Assembly: GCA_020249505.1 (NCBI GenBank) | Contig: JADCFN010000003.1 | Location: 1-64,000 of the forward strand | Origin: Roseomonas sp. | GTDB taxonomy: Bacteria; Pseudomonadota; Alphaproteobacteria; Acetobacterales; Acetobacteraceae | Direction: 5' to 3' | Length of the DNA: 64,000 nt | Part shown: piece after piece, positions 9,005-17,433 of the stretch | Layout: the number at the start of each line of letters is the position of its first letter | How positions within the stretch are numbered: position 1 is the stretch's first letter | Made by a program: the position numbers and the translations under genes | The notes under the pieces: generated by a model | Database searches by the model: none | What the model was told of the DNA's origin: nothing | The model's input: the letters and a program-made list of their open reading frames with translations, nothing else

Positions 9005-9312
9005 TCGCCCGCCACAGCGCCTATATCTATCCCGTCACTTCGGTGACTATGGCGATAAACACGGCTCGGAATAAGCGTTGCGGACCCGGGGGCGGTACCC
9101 GGCGCCTCCACCAATCACCCGCCTTATCAGCGGCAGATGGGGGCGAAACAGGCTCGACGCGCGTGGTAAAGGGGACGCTTTTGCTCGGCATTGTACCGCC
9201 GTTATCGGGCTAAACCTTAAGTGCGAACGATAACAGCCGTGAGGCTGCCGCACTCGCTGCCTAACAGGTAAGCGCGGCTCGGGGGGCGCCGGGCAACAGA
9301 AGCCCCCCACTC
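9005..9312 (+). ncRNA. ssrA: Circularly permuted two-piece tmRNA
   Basis: This is transfer-messenger RNA of the alphaproteobacterial two-piece type; it rescues stalled ribosomes and adds a degradation tag. The acceptor piece comes first and ends in CGCCTCCACCA (CCA at 9111-9113). A short internal segment (about 9114-9138) is probably excised. The coding piece begins GGGGGCG (9139-9145), which pairs with the acceptor strand and gives the G3.U70 wobble that specifies alanine. The tag frame at 9223-9264 encodes ANDNSREAAALAA plus stop, so the full tag with the charged alanine is AANDNSREAAALAA. Other visible structure: a GTCAC-TTCG-GTGAC hairpin at 9034-9047 and a GGGGGGC/GCCCCCC hairpin at 9281-9308. 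Outer ends are approximate. Confidence 0.92.
9281..9308 (+). terminator. 3' hairpin of the tmRNA coding piece, likely terminator
   Basis: GGGGGGC (9281-9287) and GCCCCCC (9302-9308) form a 7-bp GC stem around a 14-base loop (GCCGGGCAACAGAA), followed by ACTCTTTCCTTT. The position fits the end of the tmRNA coding piece and also a rho-independent terminator. In related tmRNAs this region can be a pseudoknot, so the two roles may overlap. Confidence 0.55.
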
Positions 9313-9350
9313 TTTCCTTTGTGCGCCAAGGGATATAGAGACACCCCGCC

Positions 9351-9860
9351 ATGAGCGAGAAATCCCCCCCGCCCGAAAGCCTGCTTCCCTATGAAGCCTG
9401 GTCAGAGGAAGCCATGCGCGAAGTCGCCTGGCGCGCCTTGGAACATGCCGCGCAGCACGGCCTGCCGGGGGAACATCATTTCTACCTGAGCTACCGCACC
9501 GATCATCCGGGGGTTGCGATCCCAGGGCACCTCAAGGCGAAATACCCGCAGGAAATCACCATCGTCCTGCAGCACCAATTCGACGGGCTGTTTGTGGACC
9601 GTGTGGCGGAGCGCTTTGGCGTGACGCTGCGTTTCGGTGGCGTGCCGGCGAAGCTGGTAATCCCCTTTGGTGCGCTGACCATGTTCCATGACCCGCATGT
9701 GCGCTTTGGCCTGCGCTTCACGCCAAGCGGGTTGGAAGACGAAAAGGCCGGCCTTCCCGCCGCCCCTGAGGCGCCCGCCGCGCCACCCGCCCCCGCAGCA
9801 CCGGGTGAGGTGGTAAGCCTGGATGCCTTCCGCCGCCGCCCGAATAAGGATGGCGGTTAA
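9351..9860 (+). CDS. sspB: SspB-family ClpXP adaptor protein
   Basis: SspB captures ssrA-tagged proteins and delivers them to ClpXP. The 169-residue length, the N-terminal helix (YEAWSEEAMREVAWRALEHA), the strand HHFYLSYRTDHPGV and the segment ITIVLQHQFDGL match the alphaproteobacterial SspB fold. The C-terminal tail is Ala/Pro-rich and ends EVVSLDAFRRRPNKDGG, which would carry the ClpX-binding segment. It sits about 40 bases after the tmRNA gene whose tag it should recognise. Its stop overlaps the stop of the convergent macroglobulin gene (shared TTAA). Confidence 0.9.
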   Translation: MSEKSPPPESLLPYEAWSEEAMREVAWRALEHAAQHGLPGEHHFYLSYRTDHPGVAIPGHLKAKYPQEITIVLQHQFDGLFVDRVAERFGVTLRFGGVPAKLVIPFGALTMFHDPHVRFGLRFTPSGLEDEKAGLPAAPEAPAAPPAPAAPGEVVSLDAFRRRPNKDGG

Positions 9861-12800
9861 GGCTGGATCGCGATCCGCCCGGTATTCTGACGGGCGAAAA
9901 AGGCCGGGCGATACATATCCCGCACCTCGGCGCCGGGTAGTTCAAAACTCCCAGCCGTGACAGCGCGCAACCGCACGGCAATGCGCGCGACGCGGTTTTC
10001 CCCCTCCAGCGTTACCGCCGCAATGAAGCGATCATCCAAGGCCGGCTGGCTATCAATGGCGGTAAGCGCGCCAAGCCAGGGAAGGCCGGAAACCTCACCA
10101 GCGCCAAAGCGGCCGGTGATTTCCCAGCCCGCCGGCAAGCCCTGTTGCAGCAGGAGTTGGAGTTTATCCTCATTATCGGCGCGCGCTTCCAAGAGCAGAA
10201 TAAAGCCATCCCCGGCACGGAGCGTGTCCAGGTTCAAAGCGCTGCCATCCAGCGCATGGAAATGCCGCGTGACGCGCAGCCCCTGACGCGCAGCGGGCAG
10301 AGCTTCACGCGGAATGCCCTTGGTCGCTACCATTTGCCAGACGGTGGTGCTGCCCAGGTTCCGGACCCGAGCCGGGACGGCAAGTGGCGTCACAATCACC
10401 GGTGCCGCCGGCAGCACCACACCATCCAGGCTGGCTTCGATTGGGCGCATGCCTTGTCCCAAACGCGCTGCCGCGAGTACGGCCCAAGCTTGTTCCTGCG
10501 TGCTGGTCGTCTCCGGCGTGAAATTCTGCCCCGGCAGGGCGCCCATCAGCGCCGCCAGCCGATCCGCGAGCAAGCCGCTTTCCTTGAGCAGGCTTGCCAC
10601 CGCCAGCGCATCACGCTGCGCTGAGCCGTAATCAAAGCTCCACCAACGGCGGCCGAGGTTTGAAAGCGCGGCGTTGAAAGCCTGTTCCGCCCGCACCCGA
10701 TCCCCACCGCGCGCAAATACCGCGCCCAGCTGCGCCAGCGAAAGCGGTGTAGGCATATCGCCCATATTTTCCATCAAGCGCCGCGCCGCGCCCAGACGAA
10801 CGCGCCCGGCCATGGCCAGCGCATGCAGCCGATAGGCTTGTGCAGCACGTTCTTCCGGCGTCGCTTCACCGGTGTCGCCCACCGCATCATCCAAAAAGCG
10901 CAGCGCATCATTCAAGGCGGCTTCCGGCAGCGTGGCGCCCGCGCTGCGGGCGCGCAGCAAGGCTTCCACCGCGAAGGGTGTCAGCCATAATTCCGCTTCC
11001 GCATTGGCAGACCAAAGGCCGAAAGCGCCATCAAAACGCTGCCGATCCAAAATGGCCTGCACGGTCGCTTGCAGCCGGGCGGCGTGATCAGCGCCATTGG
11101 TCGCGAATAGCCCCGCACTCAGCGCAATGGCGCGCGCTGCGCTTTGTTCCAGACACGCCAGAGGAAAGGCTTCCACCGCACGCAAGGCCGCCGCCGCGTC
11201 ATAACGCACCACAGCACCAAGGCTGAGCTCCGCCCGTGCCGTACCCGGAATGAAACGATCAAAGGCGGGGGTAATTTCTCGCTCCGCCCCTCCGGCCAAT
11301 TCGGCCGATTGCACATCAGTCAGCAACGGCCGCGCAGGGCGAATGGTGATGCGGCTGTCGCGTGTGACGCTGAAGCCCTCAGGCCCGCTGAGGCGCAGGC
11401 GCAGCACGCCCTCTCCACCCGCAACGGCACGCAGGCCAGTCGCAGGGGCGGCGCGTTCGCCTGTGACAAGCTGTGCAGCCAAGCGCGTTGGCCCTTCAAT
11501 CGCAATCGCGCCTTCGGTGCTGAGTTCGGCGACAATCTCACCCGCCGGCAATTCGATATTGTGCATCAGCACCGGCAGGCGCGCCGTATCGCCAGGTGCC
11601 AGGAAGCGCGGCAAGGCGGCTTCCACCACCGCCTGGTCGCGCACAATCATGGCGCGGCTTGCGGCACCGATGCGCGTAGCTTCCCAGGCCACCGCCATCA
11701 GGCGCAATTCGCCCGCGAAATCCGGAATATCGAGCGCAATCACCGCGCTGCCATCCGCGCCCACGCGCACGGGACCGGAGAACAGAGACACCAATCTTTG
11801 CGGCGGCTGAATACCCATCCCCGCAAGGCCCCCATCACCGCCTTGCCGCAACAAGGCAAGCGCGCCTTCCGCCGGCGCCAATAACCGCCCGTAATCATCG
11901 CGGATATCCACGCCAAGCGCGCGCTTGCCGAGGAAATGCGCCACCGGATCGGGCGAGGCAAAGCCGGTCAGGCGCAAAATCCCCTCATCCACCGCGGCGA
12001 GTGTCACCATCGCTTCACCCCGCGCCTCAGCAATACGGATCGGGATTTCGACGCGCTGGCGCGGGAGGATGCGTTCGGGTGCGGTGATACTCACCTCAAG
12101 CCTGCGCGGTGCGGGATCAAGCCCAATCCAGGCCAGACCAAGCGCGCGGCCAGGGCGGCCTTCGCGCGCCTCACCAGGGCGATAGGCGGTGACGGTGATA
12201 TAGGCGCCCGGCCCCCAGGCAGCATCCACCGGCACTTCGATATCCGTGCCCGCTTCACTCAGCGTGATTTCGCGCAGCGACACCAACCGATCCGTGAGCA
12301 CCGCAACCGTCGCGGGCCCCGCAAAGGGTGGCGTGATGCGCAGCCGCGCGACTTCCCCCGGTGCGAAATTGCGGCGTTCCGCAGCGACATCAATCCGATC
12401 CGGAATTTCCGCGCTTTCCACACCAGCCCAGCCGGCACGGAAGCGATAGGATACCATGCCAAGCCCATCCGGATCAGCGATTTCCAGCCGATAACGTCCA
12501 AAGGGCAGGCTGCGCGCAAAACGCGTGGGCGCGGCGGGGTTGATGGTAATCTCCGCCGCATCCACCGGTTCATCGCGCCAGACGGTTTCAAACCGCGCGA
12601 TGGAATCACGCATCACCAGCCGCCAATCCGGCCTTTCGCGCAGCAAGCGCAACCTAAGCCGCGCCGGTGCCGCGTTGCCATCGGGTGCGACGGCGGCGAT
12701 ATCAAAAGCCGCTTCCGCACCGGCATCTATCGCATCACCCTGAAAGACCGGGCGCAGCACAGGAAACAAACCCGCAGCACGCACCGGCACAGCAATGCGC

Positions 12801-14965
12801 GCGCGGCTTTCGCGCCCGCCGGGCTCGGCAATCGCCAGCGTGACATTCGCCTTGATGGGCAGCGTTGTATCCGGCGCGCGTGGAAGCGAAAGTGCGACAA
12901 CACCGCGCCCCTCACGATCAAGCGCTGCGATTTCCTGCGTGATGAGATCGGGCGCGAAGCTTTCATCCTGCAAGCCGAAACGCCAGCCGCGCCAGGCTTC
13001 AAAAGGCTCAGCGTCCGGCAGCAGGCGAATTTCCGCATTGCCCGTAAGCCCCGCACCCGGCGCGCCATAAAGAAAGCGCGCGCTGATCGGCAGGTTGAGC
13101 GCAGTCGCGCCCGGCACCAAAGGCCCCGGCGCTGGCCCGGCAGTGACTTCCAAGCCTTCCGGCACAAAGGCATCCACGCGAAATTGCGCGCGCCCAATCG
13201 GCGGCAGCGCAGGATCAGCGAGGGCTTCAATCGTCCATTGGCCATAAACCGCGCCATCGGAAAGCTGCAGCGGCCATGAAATGGCGCCGCCCGTCAGGCG
13301 CGGCGGCGTGACTTCTGCTGCGATCTGCCCATTGGGCCGCCGCAGCCTGAGCCTGACCGGCAGATCCTGCGGATTGCCCGCGGCATCACGCAAAAGCCCG
13401 GTCAGATTGACGGTCTCGCCAGGGCGATAAATGCCGCGATCAAGCCAAAGGAAGGCATCGAGCGGGCCGGGATGCGCGCGGCCCGAGGCGCCCCGATCCG
13501 AAAGATCAAAACTCGCCGCTTCAAGATTGAGCGCAGCAAGATCATCCGGCGCTTCGGCATGAATGGCGAAGGGTGCAAGCGGCCCTTGCCCGCGCAGCAG
13601 CGCCACGGGAAAACGCGCGAGCCCCGCTGCATCCGTGCGCGCTTCGGCCAGCACATCATTATTGCGCGCCATGAGCGCCACGCGGAGGCCAGATTTCACC
13701 TGGCCCGATTGAAAGCTGCGCGCCTGCACCGCCAGCCCATCCGCGCCGCGCCAGGCGGTCAGCCCGATATCCGTCACGAAAAACGGAAAGGCAGCGGCGG
13801 TGGCTTCGCCTCGGCGGGTTTCCGCCTGCCGTGCCGTGATCAAATAAAGGCCCGGCGCGGCATCACGCAGCAGATCAGCAAGCGGCAACGCATGGCGCGT
13901 CAGGCGATTGGGTATGCCGCCCTGCAATTCGGCACTACCTTCCCACAGCAGGCGCCCGCTTTGTTCGCCGATATACTGCGCCATCCATTGATCCAACGCC
14001 TCACCGGGGCGCCAGCGTTCGCGGAGCGACAGCAGATTGCGCTCGGAAAGCCGCACCAGCCGAAGTTGCAATTTTTCGATATTCACGGTGGCGACGCCAA
14101 GGCGCGGCGCCTGGCCGCGCGGCAGGATGAAGGCGCGATTTTCAAAGACAATGCGCGCGCTGCGATCCGGCATGGCGATGGCAAGCGGCGTATCGGCACG
14201 CAGATTGCCGCCTTCACCGGGCAGGCCAGCGCGCAGAATCAGCCGCGTGGTCTGACCCCAGGGCAGGCCGCCCACACAAAGCTGATCCGCTTCTCGTTCG
14301 ATGGTGAGGTTGGGCAAGGCAGGGTCGGCGCGCACCCAATCCTCCGCACGCCAATCGCCGCGCCGCGCGGGCGGGATGGTGAAGGTGATGCAGGCGCGCG
14401 CCGGTTCGGCATCAGGTTCCGGGTTCACGCGCCGCACCAGCATGCCGGCAGCGCGGCGCGCGGCATCAAGTGCTACCTTGTGGCGCGCATCATTGGGCAG
14501 GCGTTCCACCACGGCTTCGAGCGCCTCCACCTGTTGCGCCAGGCGATCCTGCCGACGCAGCGCTTCGGCAATCAGCAAAAGGGGCGGAACTTCCGGCTCT
14601 CCACCGGGGGCGAATTGAAAGGCGCGCCAGGCGGCTTGCAGGGCGCGGTTGTTTTCCGGCGGCGTGCGCGCAAGCTGCGCTTCGGCCAGCGCCAGCCAGT
14701 GATCGGAATTGCTATTGCCAAGCCCGATGCGTTCTTCCAGGGCCGCGGCGGCGGCGGTGAAATCGCGCCGCGCGGTGGCTTCCTGCGCACGGCGTTCGGC
14801 AGCGGCACGTTGTTGCGGCGTGCCACCGGCGGGAAAACGCCGTTGCAGGCTTTGCTGATAGGCGCCGGATTCCTGCGACAGGCCCGGCAAATCAAAACCC
14901 TGCGCCCCTGCATGCATAGGGGCAAGGGCCAAGAGCAGTATCAGCAAAAGGCGCGGCAGCGTCAT
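9857..14965 (-). CDS. Bacterial alpha-2-macroglobulin family protein with thioester motif
   Basis: This very large secreted or periplasmic protease trap has about 1702 residues. A signal peptide at the chosen ATG (TLPRLLLILLLALAPMHAGAQ) has AGGA upstream; a start eight codons earlier is possible. Macroglobulin-type beta domains fill the first two-thirds, with the family phrase LDRGIYRPGETVNLTGLLRD. The reactive thioester motif CLEQ is at Cys1271, followed by an alpha-helical complement-like domain. There is no lipobox, so it is probably soluble in the periplasm. Such genes usually neighbour pbpC, but here pbpC lies 22 kb away. An MFS gene ends 57 bases upstream on the same strand. Confidence 0.93.
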   Translation of the reverse strand: MTLPRLLLILLLALAPMHAGAQGFDLPGLSQESGAYQQSLQRRFPAGGTPQQRAAAERRAQEATARRDFTAAAAALEERIGLGNSNSDHWLALAEAQLARTPPENNRALQAAWRAFQFAPGGEPEVPPLLLIAEALRRQDRLAQQVEALEAVVERLPNDARHKVALDAARRAAGMLVRRVNPEPDAEPARACITFTIPPARRGDWRAEDWVRADPALPNLTIEREADQLCVGGLPWGQTTRLILRAGLPGEGGNLRADTPLAIAMPDRSARIVFENRAFILPRGQAPRLGVATVNIEKLQLRLVRLSERNLLSLRERWRPGEALDQWMAQYIGEQSGRLLWEGSAELQGGIPNRLTRHALPLADLLRDAAPGLYLITARQAETRRGEATAAAFPFFVTDIGLTAWRGADGLAVQARSFQSGQVKSGLRVALMARNNDVLAEARTDAAGLARFPVALLRGQGPLAPFAIHAEAPDDLAALNLEAASFDLSDRGASGRAHPGPLDAFLWLDRGIYRPGETVNLTGLLRDAAGNPQDLPVRLRLRRPNGQIAAEVTPPRLTGGAISWPLQLSDGAVYGQWTIEALADPALPPIGRAQFRVDAFVPEGLEVTAGPAPGPLVPGATALNLPISARFLYGAPGAGLTGNAEIRLLPDAEPFEAWRGWRFGLQDESFAPDLITQEIAALDREGRGVVALSLPRAPDTTLPIKANVTLAIAEPGGRESRARIAVPVRAAGLFPVLRPVFQGDAIDAGAEAAFDIAAVAPDGNAAPARLRLRLLRERPDWRLVMRDSIARFETVWRDEPVDAAEITINPAAPTRFARSLPFGRYRLEIADPDGLGMVSYRFRAGWAGVESAEIPDRIDVAAERRNFAPGEVARLRITPPFAGPATVAVLTDRLVSLREITLSEAGTDIEVPVDAAWGPGAYITVTAYRPGEAREGRPGRALGLAWIGLDPAPRRLEVSITAPERILPRQRVEIPIRIAEARGEAMVTLAAVDEGILRLTGFASPDPVAHFLGKRALGVDIRDDYGRLLAPAEGALALLRQGGDGGLAGMGIQPPQRLVSLFSGPVRVGADGSAVIALDIPDFAGELRLMAVAWEATRIGAASRAMIVRDQAVVEAALPRFLAPGDTARLPVLMHNIELPAGEIVAELSTEGAIAIEGPTRLAAQLVTGERAAPATGLRAVAGGEGVLRLRLSGPEGFSVTRDSRITIRPARPLLTDVQSAELAGGAEREITPAFDRFIPGTARAELSLGAVVRYDAAAALRAVEAFPLACLEQSAARAIALSAGLFATNGADHAARLQATVQAILDRQRFDGAFGLWSANAEAELWLTPFAVEALLRARSAGATLPEAALNDALRFLDDAVGDTGEATPEERAAQAYRLHALAMAGRVRLGAARRLMENMGDMPTPLSLAQLGAVFARGGDRVRAEQAFNAALSNLGRRWWSFDYGSAQRDALAVASLLKESGLLADRLAALMGALPGQNFTPETTSTQEQAWAVLAAARLGQGMRPIEASLDGVVLPAAPVIVTPLAVPARVRNLGSTTVWQMVATKGIPREALPAARQGLRVTRHFHALDGSALNLDTLRAGDGFILLLEARADNEDKLQLLLQQGLPAGWEITGRFGAGEVSGLPWLGALTAIDSQPALDDRFIAAVTLEGENRVARIAVRLRAVTAGSFELPGAEVRDMYRPAFFARQNTGRIAIQP

Positions 14966-15022
14966 CTTGGGGTTCCTCGCCAAAGGCATAGCAACTTATC
15001 GCATGTTACGCGGCGGGATGCA

Positions 15023-16429
15023 TCATGGGGCTTTATGCCCCGAAACCTCTGCCCCCGCATCCCGGCTGAGCGCAGCAAGCATGGGAATAGACAGAAGCGT
15101 CACTGTAGCTGCCACTAGAAAACCGGTGGAAAAATCGGCCAGTGTAAGCGCTGCGCGGCCTGCGATCAGGCGTGATGCTTCCAACGTCGCGGTGGCTAGT
15201 ACCACGCCAAGGGCCGGGGATAATTGCTGAAGCGTGCTGTAGAAGCTGGTGGCGGCAGAGAGCTTTTCTGGCGGCACATCAGCAAAGACCAGCGTATTGA
15301 GCGAGGTGAATTGCAGGCTGCGGAACAGGCCGCCGCAAGCGAGCAGCAGGAATATCGCTACCGCCGGCCAGGCAGGATTGGGGAAGGCGAGGAACGCAAT
15401 CCCGGCTGATGCCAAGACACCATTGATCAATAGCGCATTGCGAAAGCCAAAGCGCTTGAGCAGCGGGCGCACCAGCGGCTTCATGGTGAAGGCGCCAAGC
15501 GCGGTCGCGAAGGATATCAGCCCGCTTTCAGATGCCGACATGCCAAAGCCGATTTGCAGCATCACCGGCACCAGGAAGGGCACCGCGCCGGCACCCACGC
15601 GAAACAGGCTGCCAAAAAGCGCCGGTTGGCGAAAGGTGGGGATTTTGAGCAGCGCGATATCAATCGCCGGTCGCGGTGCGCGGCGGCAATGGAAATAGGC
15701 GGCAACGCCAATCAGCAAACCAGCCGCCAAGGCAACCCCAGGCCAGGGTTCCGCCACCACGTGCCGCCCCACGGTTTCAAGCCCAAACATGCCAAGCGCC
15801 AAGGCAAGCCCCACCAGTGCCAAGCCAAGTATATCTGGCCTGCCCGGATTGGTGGGTGGAATGGCAGGGATTTTCCATGCCACGAGCAAAAAGCCGATCA
15901 GCCCGATTGGCACATTGATCCAAAATACCGCGCGCCAGCCAAAAAGATCGGTCAATATGCCACCAAGCGGCGGGCCAGTGACCGGTCCAAGTAGCGCCGG
16001 CATGGTAAGCCACGCCATGGCGGAAAGCAGTTCTTCCTTGCGCACGCCACGCAGCAGCAATAGCCGCCCGACCGGGAACATCATCGCGCCGCCCGCGCCT
16101 TGCAGGATGCGAAAGGCGATCAAGTCCTCCAGCCCGTGCGCCTGACCGGAAAGGGCGGAGGCCGCGACAAAAACGATAATGGCCAACATGAAAACACGCT
16201 TGGCGCCGAAGCGATCCGCGATCCAGCTTGAAAACGGAATAAAGACCGTGAGTGCCACAAGATACGACGTGATGGCCGCCCCCAAGCGCGCCGGGTCTTC
16301 GCCCATATCGCGCGCCATGCTGGGCAGCGCGGTGGCGACCACAGCGCTATCCAGGTTTTGCATCAGCAGCGCGGATGCGACAATCAACGCAATGACGCGG
16401 TGATTGGCATGGGCGGCGGGTTGTTCCAT
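15023..16429 (-). CDS. MFS transporter, DHA2/EmrB-like
   Basis: This is a 468-residue inner-membrane exporter of the major facilitator superfamily. The first helix carries LDSAVVATALPSMARDMGE, the signature of the 14-helix DHA2 drug/proton antiporter family. The loop motif WIADRFGAKRVFMLAI matches MFS motif A. Many hydrophobic segments follow to the C-terminus. It starts 11 bases after the MDR oxidoreductase stop on the same strand and so probably belongs to the Bug-GMC-MDR-MFS operon. Substrate is unknown; export of a product or toxic intermediate is possible. Confidence 0.9.
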   Translation of the reverse strand: MEQPAAHANHRVIALIVASALLMQNLDSAVVATALPSMARDMGEDPARLGAAITSYLVALTVFIPFSSWIADRFGAKRVFMLAIIVFVAASALSGQAHGLEDLIAFRILQGAGGAMMFPVGRLLLLRGVRKEELLSAMAWLTMPALLGPVTGPPLGGILTDLFGWRAVFWINVPIGLIGFLLVAWKIPAIPPTNPGRPDILGLALVGLALALGMFGLETVGRHVVAEPWPGVALAAGLLIGVAAYFHCRRAPRPAIDIALLKIPTFRQPALFGSLFRVGAGAVPFLVPVMLQIGFGMSASESGLISFATALGAFTMKPLVRPLLKRFGFRNALLINGVLASAGIAFLAFPNPAWPAVAIFLLLACGGLFRSLQFTSLNTLVFADVPPEKLSAATSFYSTLQQLSPALGVVLATATLEASRLIAGRAALTLADFSTGFLVAATVTLLSIPMLAALSRDAGAEVSGHKAP

Positions 16430-16440
16430 TGCGTGCGGCT

Positions 16441-17433
16441 TCAGAGACGCAGGATGACGCGGCCGGCGCTGCGCCTCGCTGAAACCTCATCCATCGCTTC
16501 GCGGAATTGCTCCAAGGGATAGGCCGCGTGGATTTCGGGCTTCAACGCGCCTTGCTGCCACCAGACCAGCAATTGATCCCACAGCGCACGCGCGGCGGGG
16601 GCGTGATCTCGGCGGCCATCGCCCGGGGACCAGCCGACATAGGTGCCCCAATTCACGCCGATCACGCCGATATTCTTGAGCAGCAGGATATTGGTTTGCA
16701 GTGTTGGAATGCCGCCACCGGCGAAGCCAATCACAACAAGGTTCCCGCCATCAGCCAGGCAACGCAGGCTTTCATCAAAGGCAGGGCCGCCGATGGTATC
16801 CACAAGGCAATCCACGCCGCGCCCACCCGTGGCAGCGCGCACCGCATTACGGAAGGGTTCGGCGCTATCCAGCACTACATCCGCACCCCGTGCGCGGAGC
16901 ATTTCGTGCTTTGCCACACCCGCACGCGCAATCACCTTGGCGCCACAAGCCTTGGCGATTTCAACCGCGGCCAAACCCACACCGCCCGCCGCACCATGCA
17001 CCAGCACCCAATCGCCTGCCTTGACCCTGCCCCGCCACAAAAGCGCCGCGCCGGCGGTTGGATAGGAAATCGGGAAAGCCACGGCCGGTTCCAAAGGCAG
17101 GCCATCAGGGATGGCGATGGTGTGGATATCATCGGCCACGGCTTCTTCCGCCATGCCACCCCAATCCACCACAGCGAAAACCCGCGTACCGGGCGGCGGC
17201 GCATCCGCATCAGGTGCCGCTTCCAGCACGGTGCCGACAATCTCTGTCCCCGGCGTGAAGGGCAAAGGCGGTTTGCGCTGATATTTCCCCGCCACCACCA
17301 ATTGCGTGGCAAAGGATACCCCCGCTGCCGCCACCTTGATCCGCACGCTACGTGGGCGGAGTGGCGGGCGCGGCATATCCTTGATTTCAAGGTCTGAGAA
17401 ATCACGCCAGCTTTCGCAAATGATGGCACGCAT
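16441..17433 (-). CDS. MDR-family NADPH:quinone oxidoreductase-like protein
   Basis: This 330-residue zinc-independent medium-chain dehydrogenase/reductase reduces quinones or enones with NADPH. The N-terminal GroES-like half contains [19 protein letters not shown] and [12 protein letters not shown]. The Rossmann motif is [18 protein letters not shown]. The structural zinc cysteines of alcohol dehydrogenases are absent. Its start overlaps the GMC stop by one base (TAATG), so the two are translationally coupled and may act in one oxidative pathway. Confidence 0.9.
   Translation of the reverse strand: MRAIICESWRDFSDLEIKDMPRPPLRPRSVRIKVAAAGVSFATQLVVAGKYQRKPPLPFTPGTEIVGTVLEAAPDADAPPPGTRVFAVVDWGGMAEEAVADDIHTIAIPDGLPLEPAVAFPISYPTAGAALLWRGRVKAGDWVLVHGAAGGVGLAAVEIAKACGAKVIARAGVAKHEMLRARGADVVLDSAEPFRNAVRAATGGRGVDCLVDTIGGPAFDESLRCLADGGNLVVIGFAGGGIPTLQTNILLLKNIGVIGVNWGTYVGWSPGDGRRDHAPAARALWDQLLVWWQQGALKPEIHAAYPLEQFREAMDEVSARRSAGRVILRL

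Noticed and set aside
9114-9138. Second tRNA or sRNA between the acceptor and coding parts of the tmRNA
   Set aside because: The 25 bases are the internal segment expected to be removed from permuted tmRNA precursors and do not fold on their own.
11936-13279. 447-codon plus-strand open frame inside the macroglobulin gene
   Set aside because: Shadow of the true minus-strand frame; its translation is low complexity with no motif, start site or conserved pattern.
13472-15118. 548-codon open frame on the plus strand opposite the macroglobulin gene
   Set aside because: It lies wholly antisense to a well-supported gene, is Arg/His/Gln-rich with no domain pattern, and arises from the GC-rich codon positions of the true frame.
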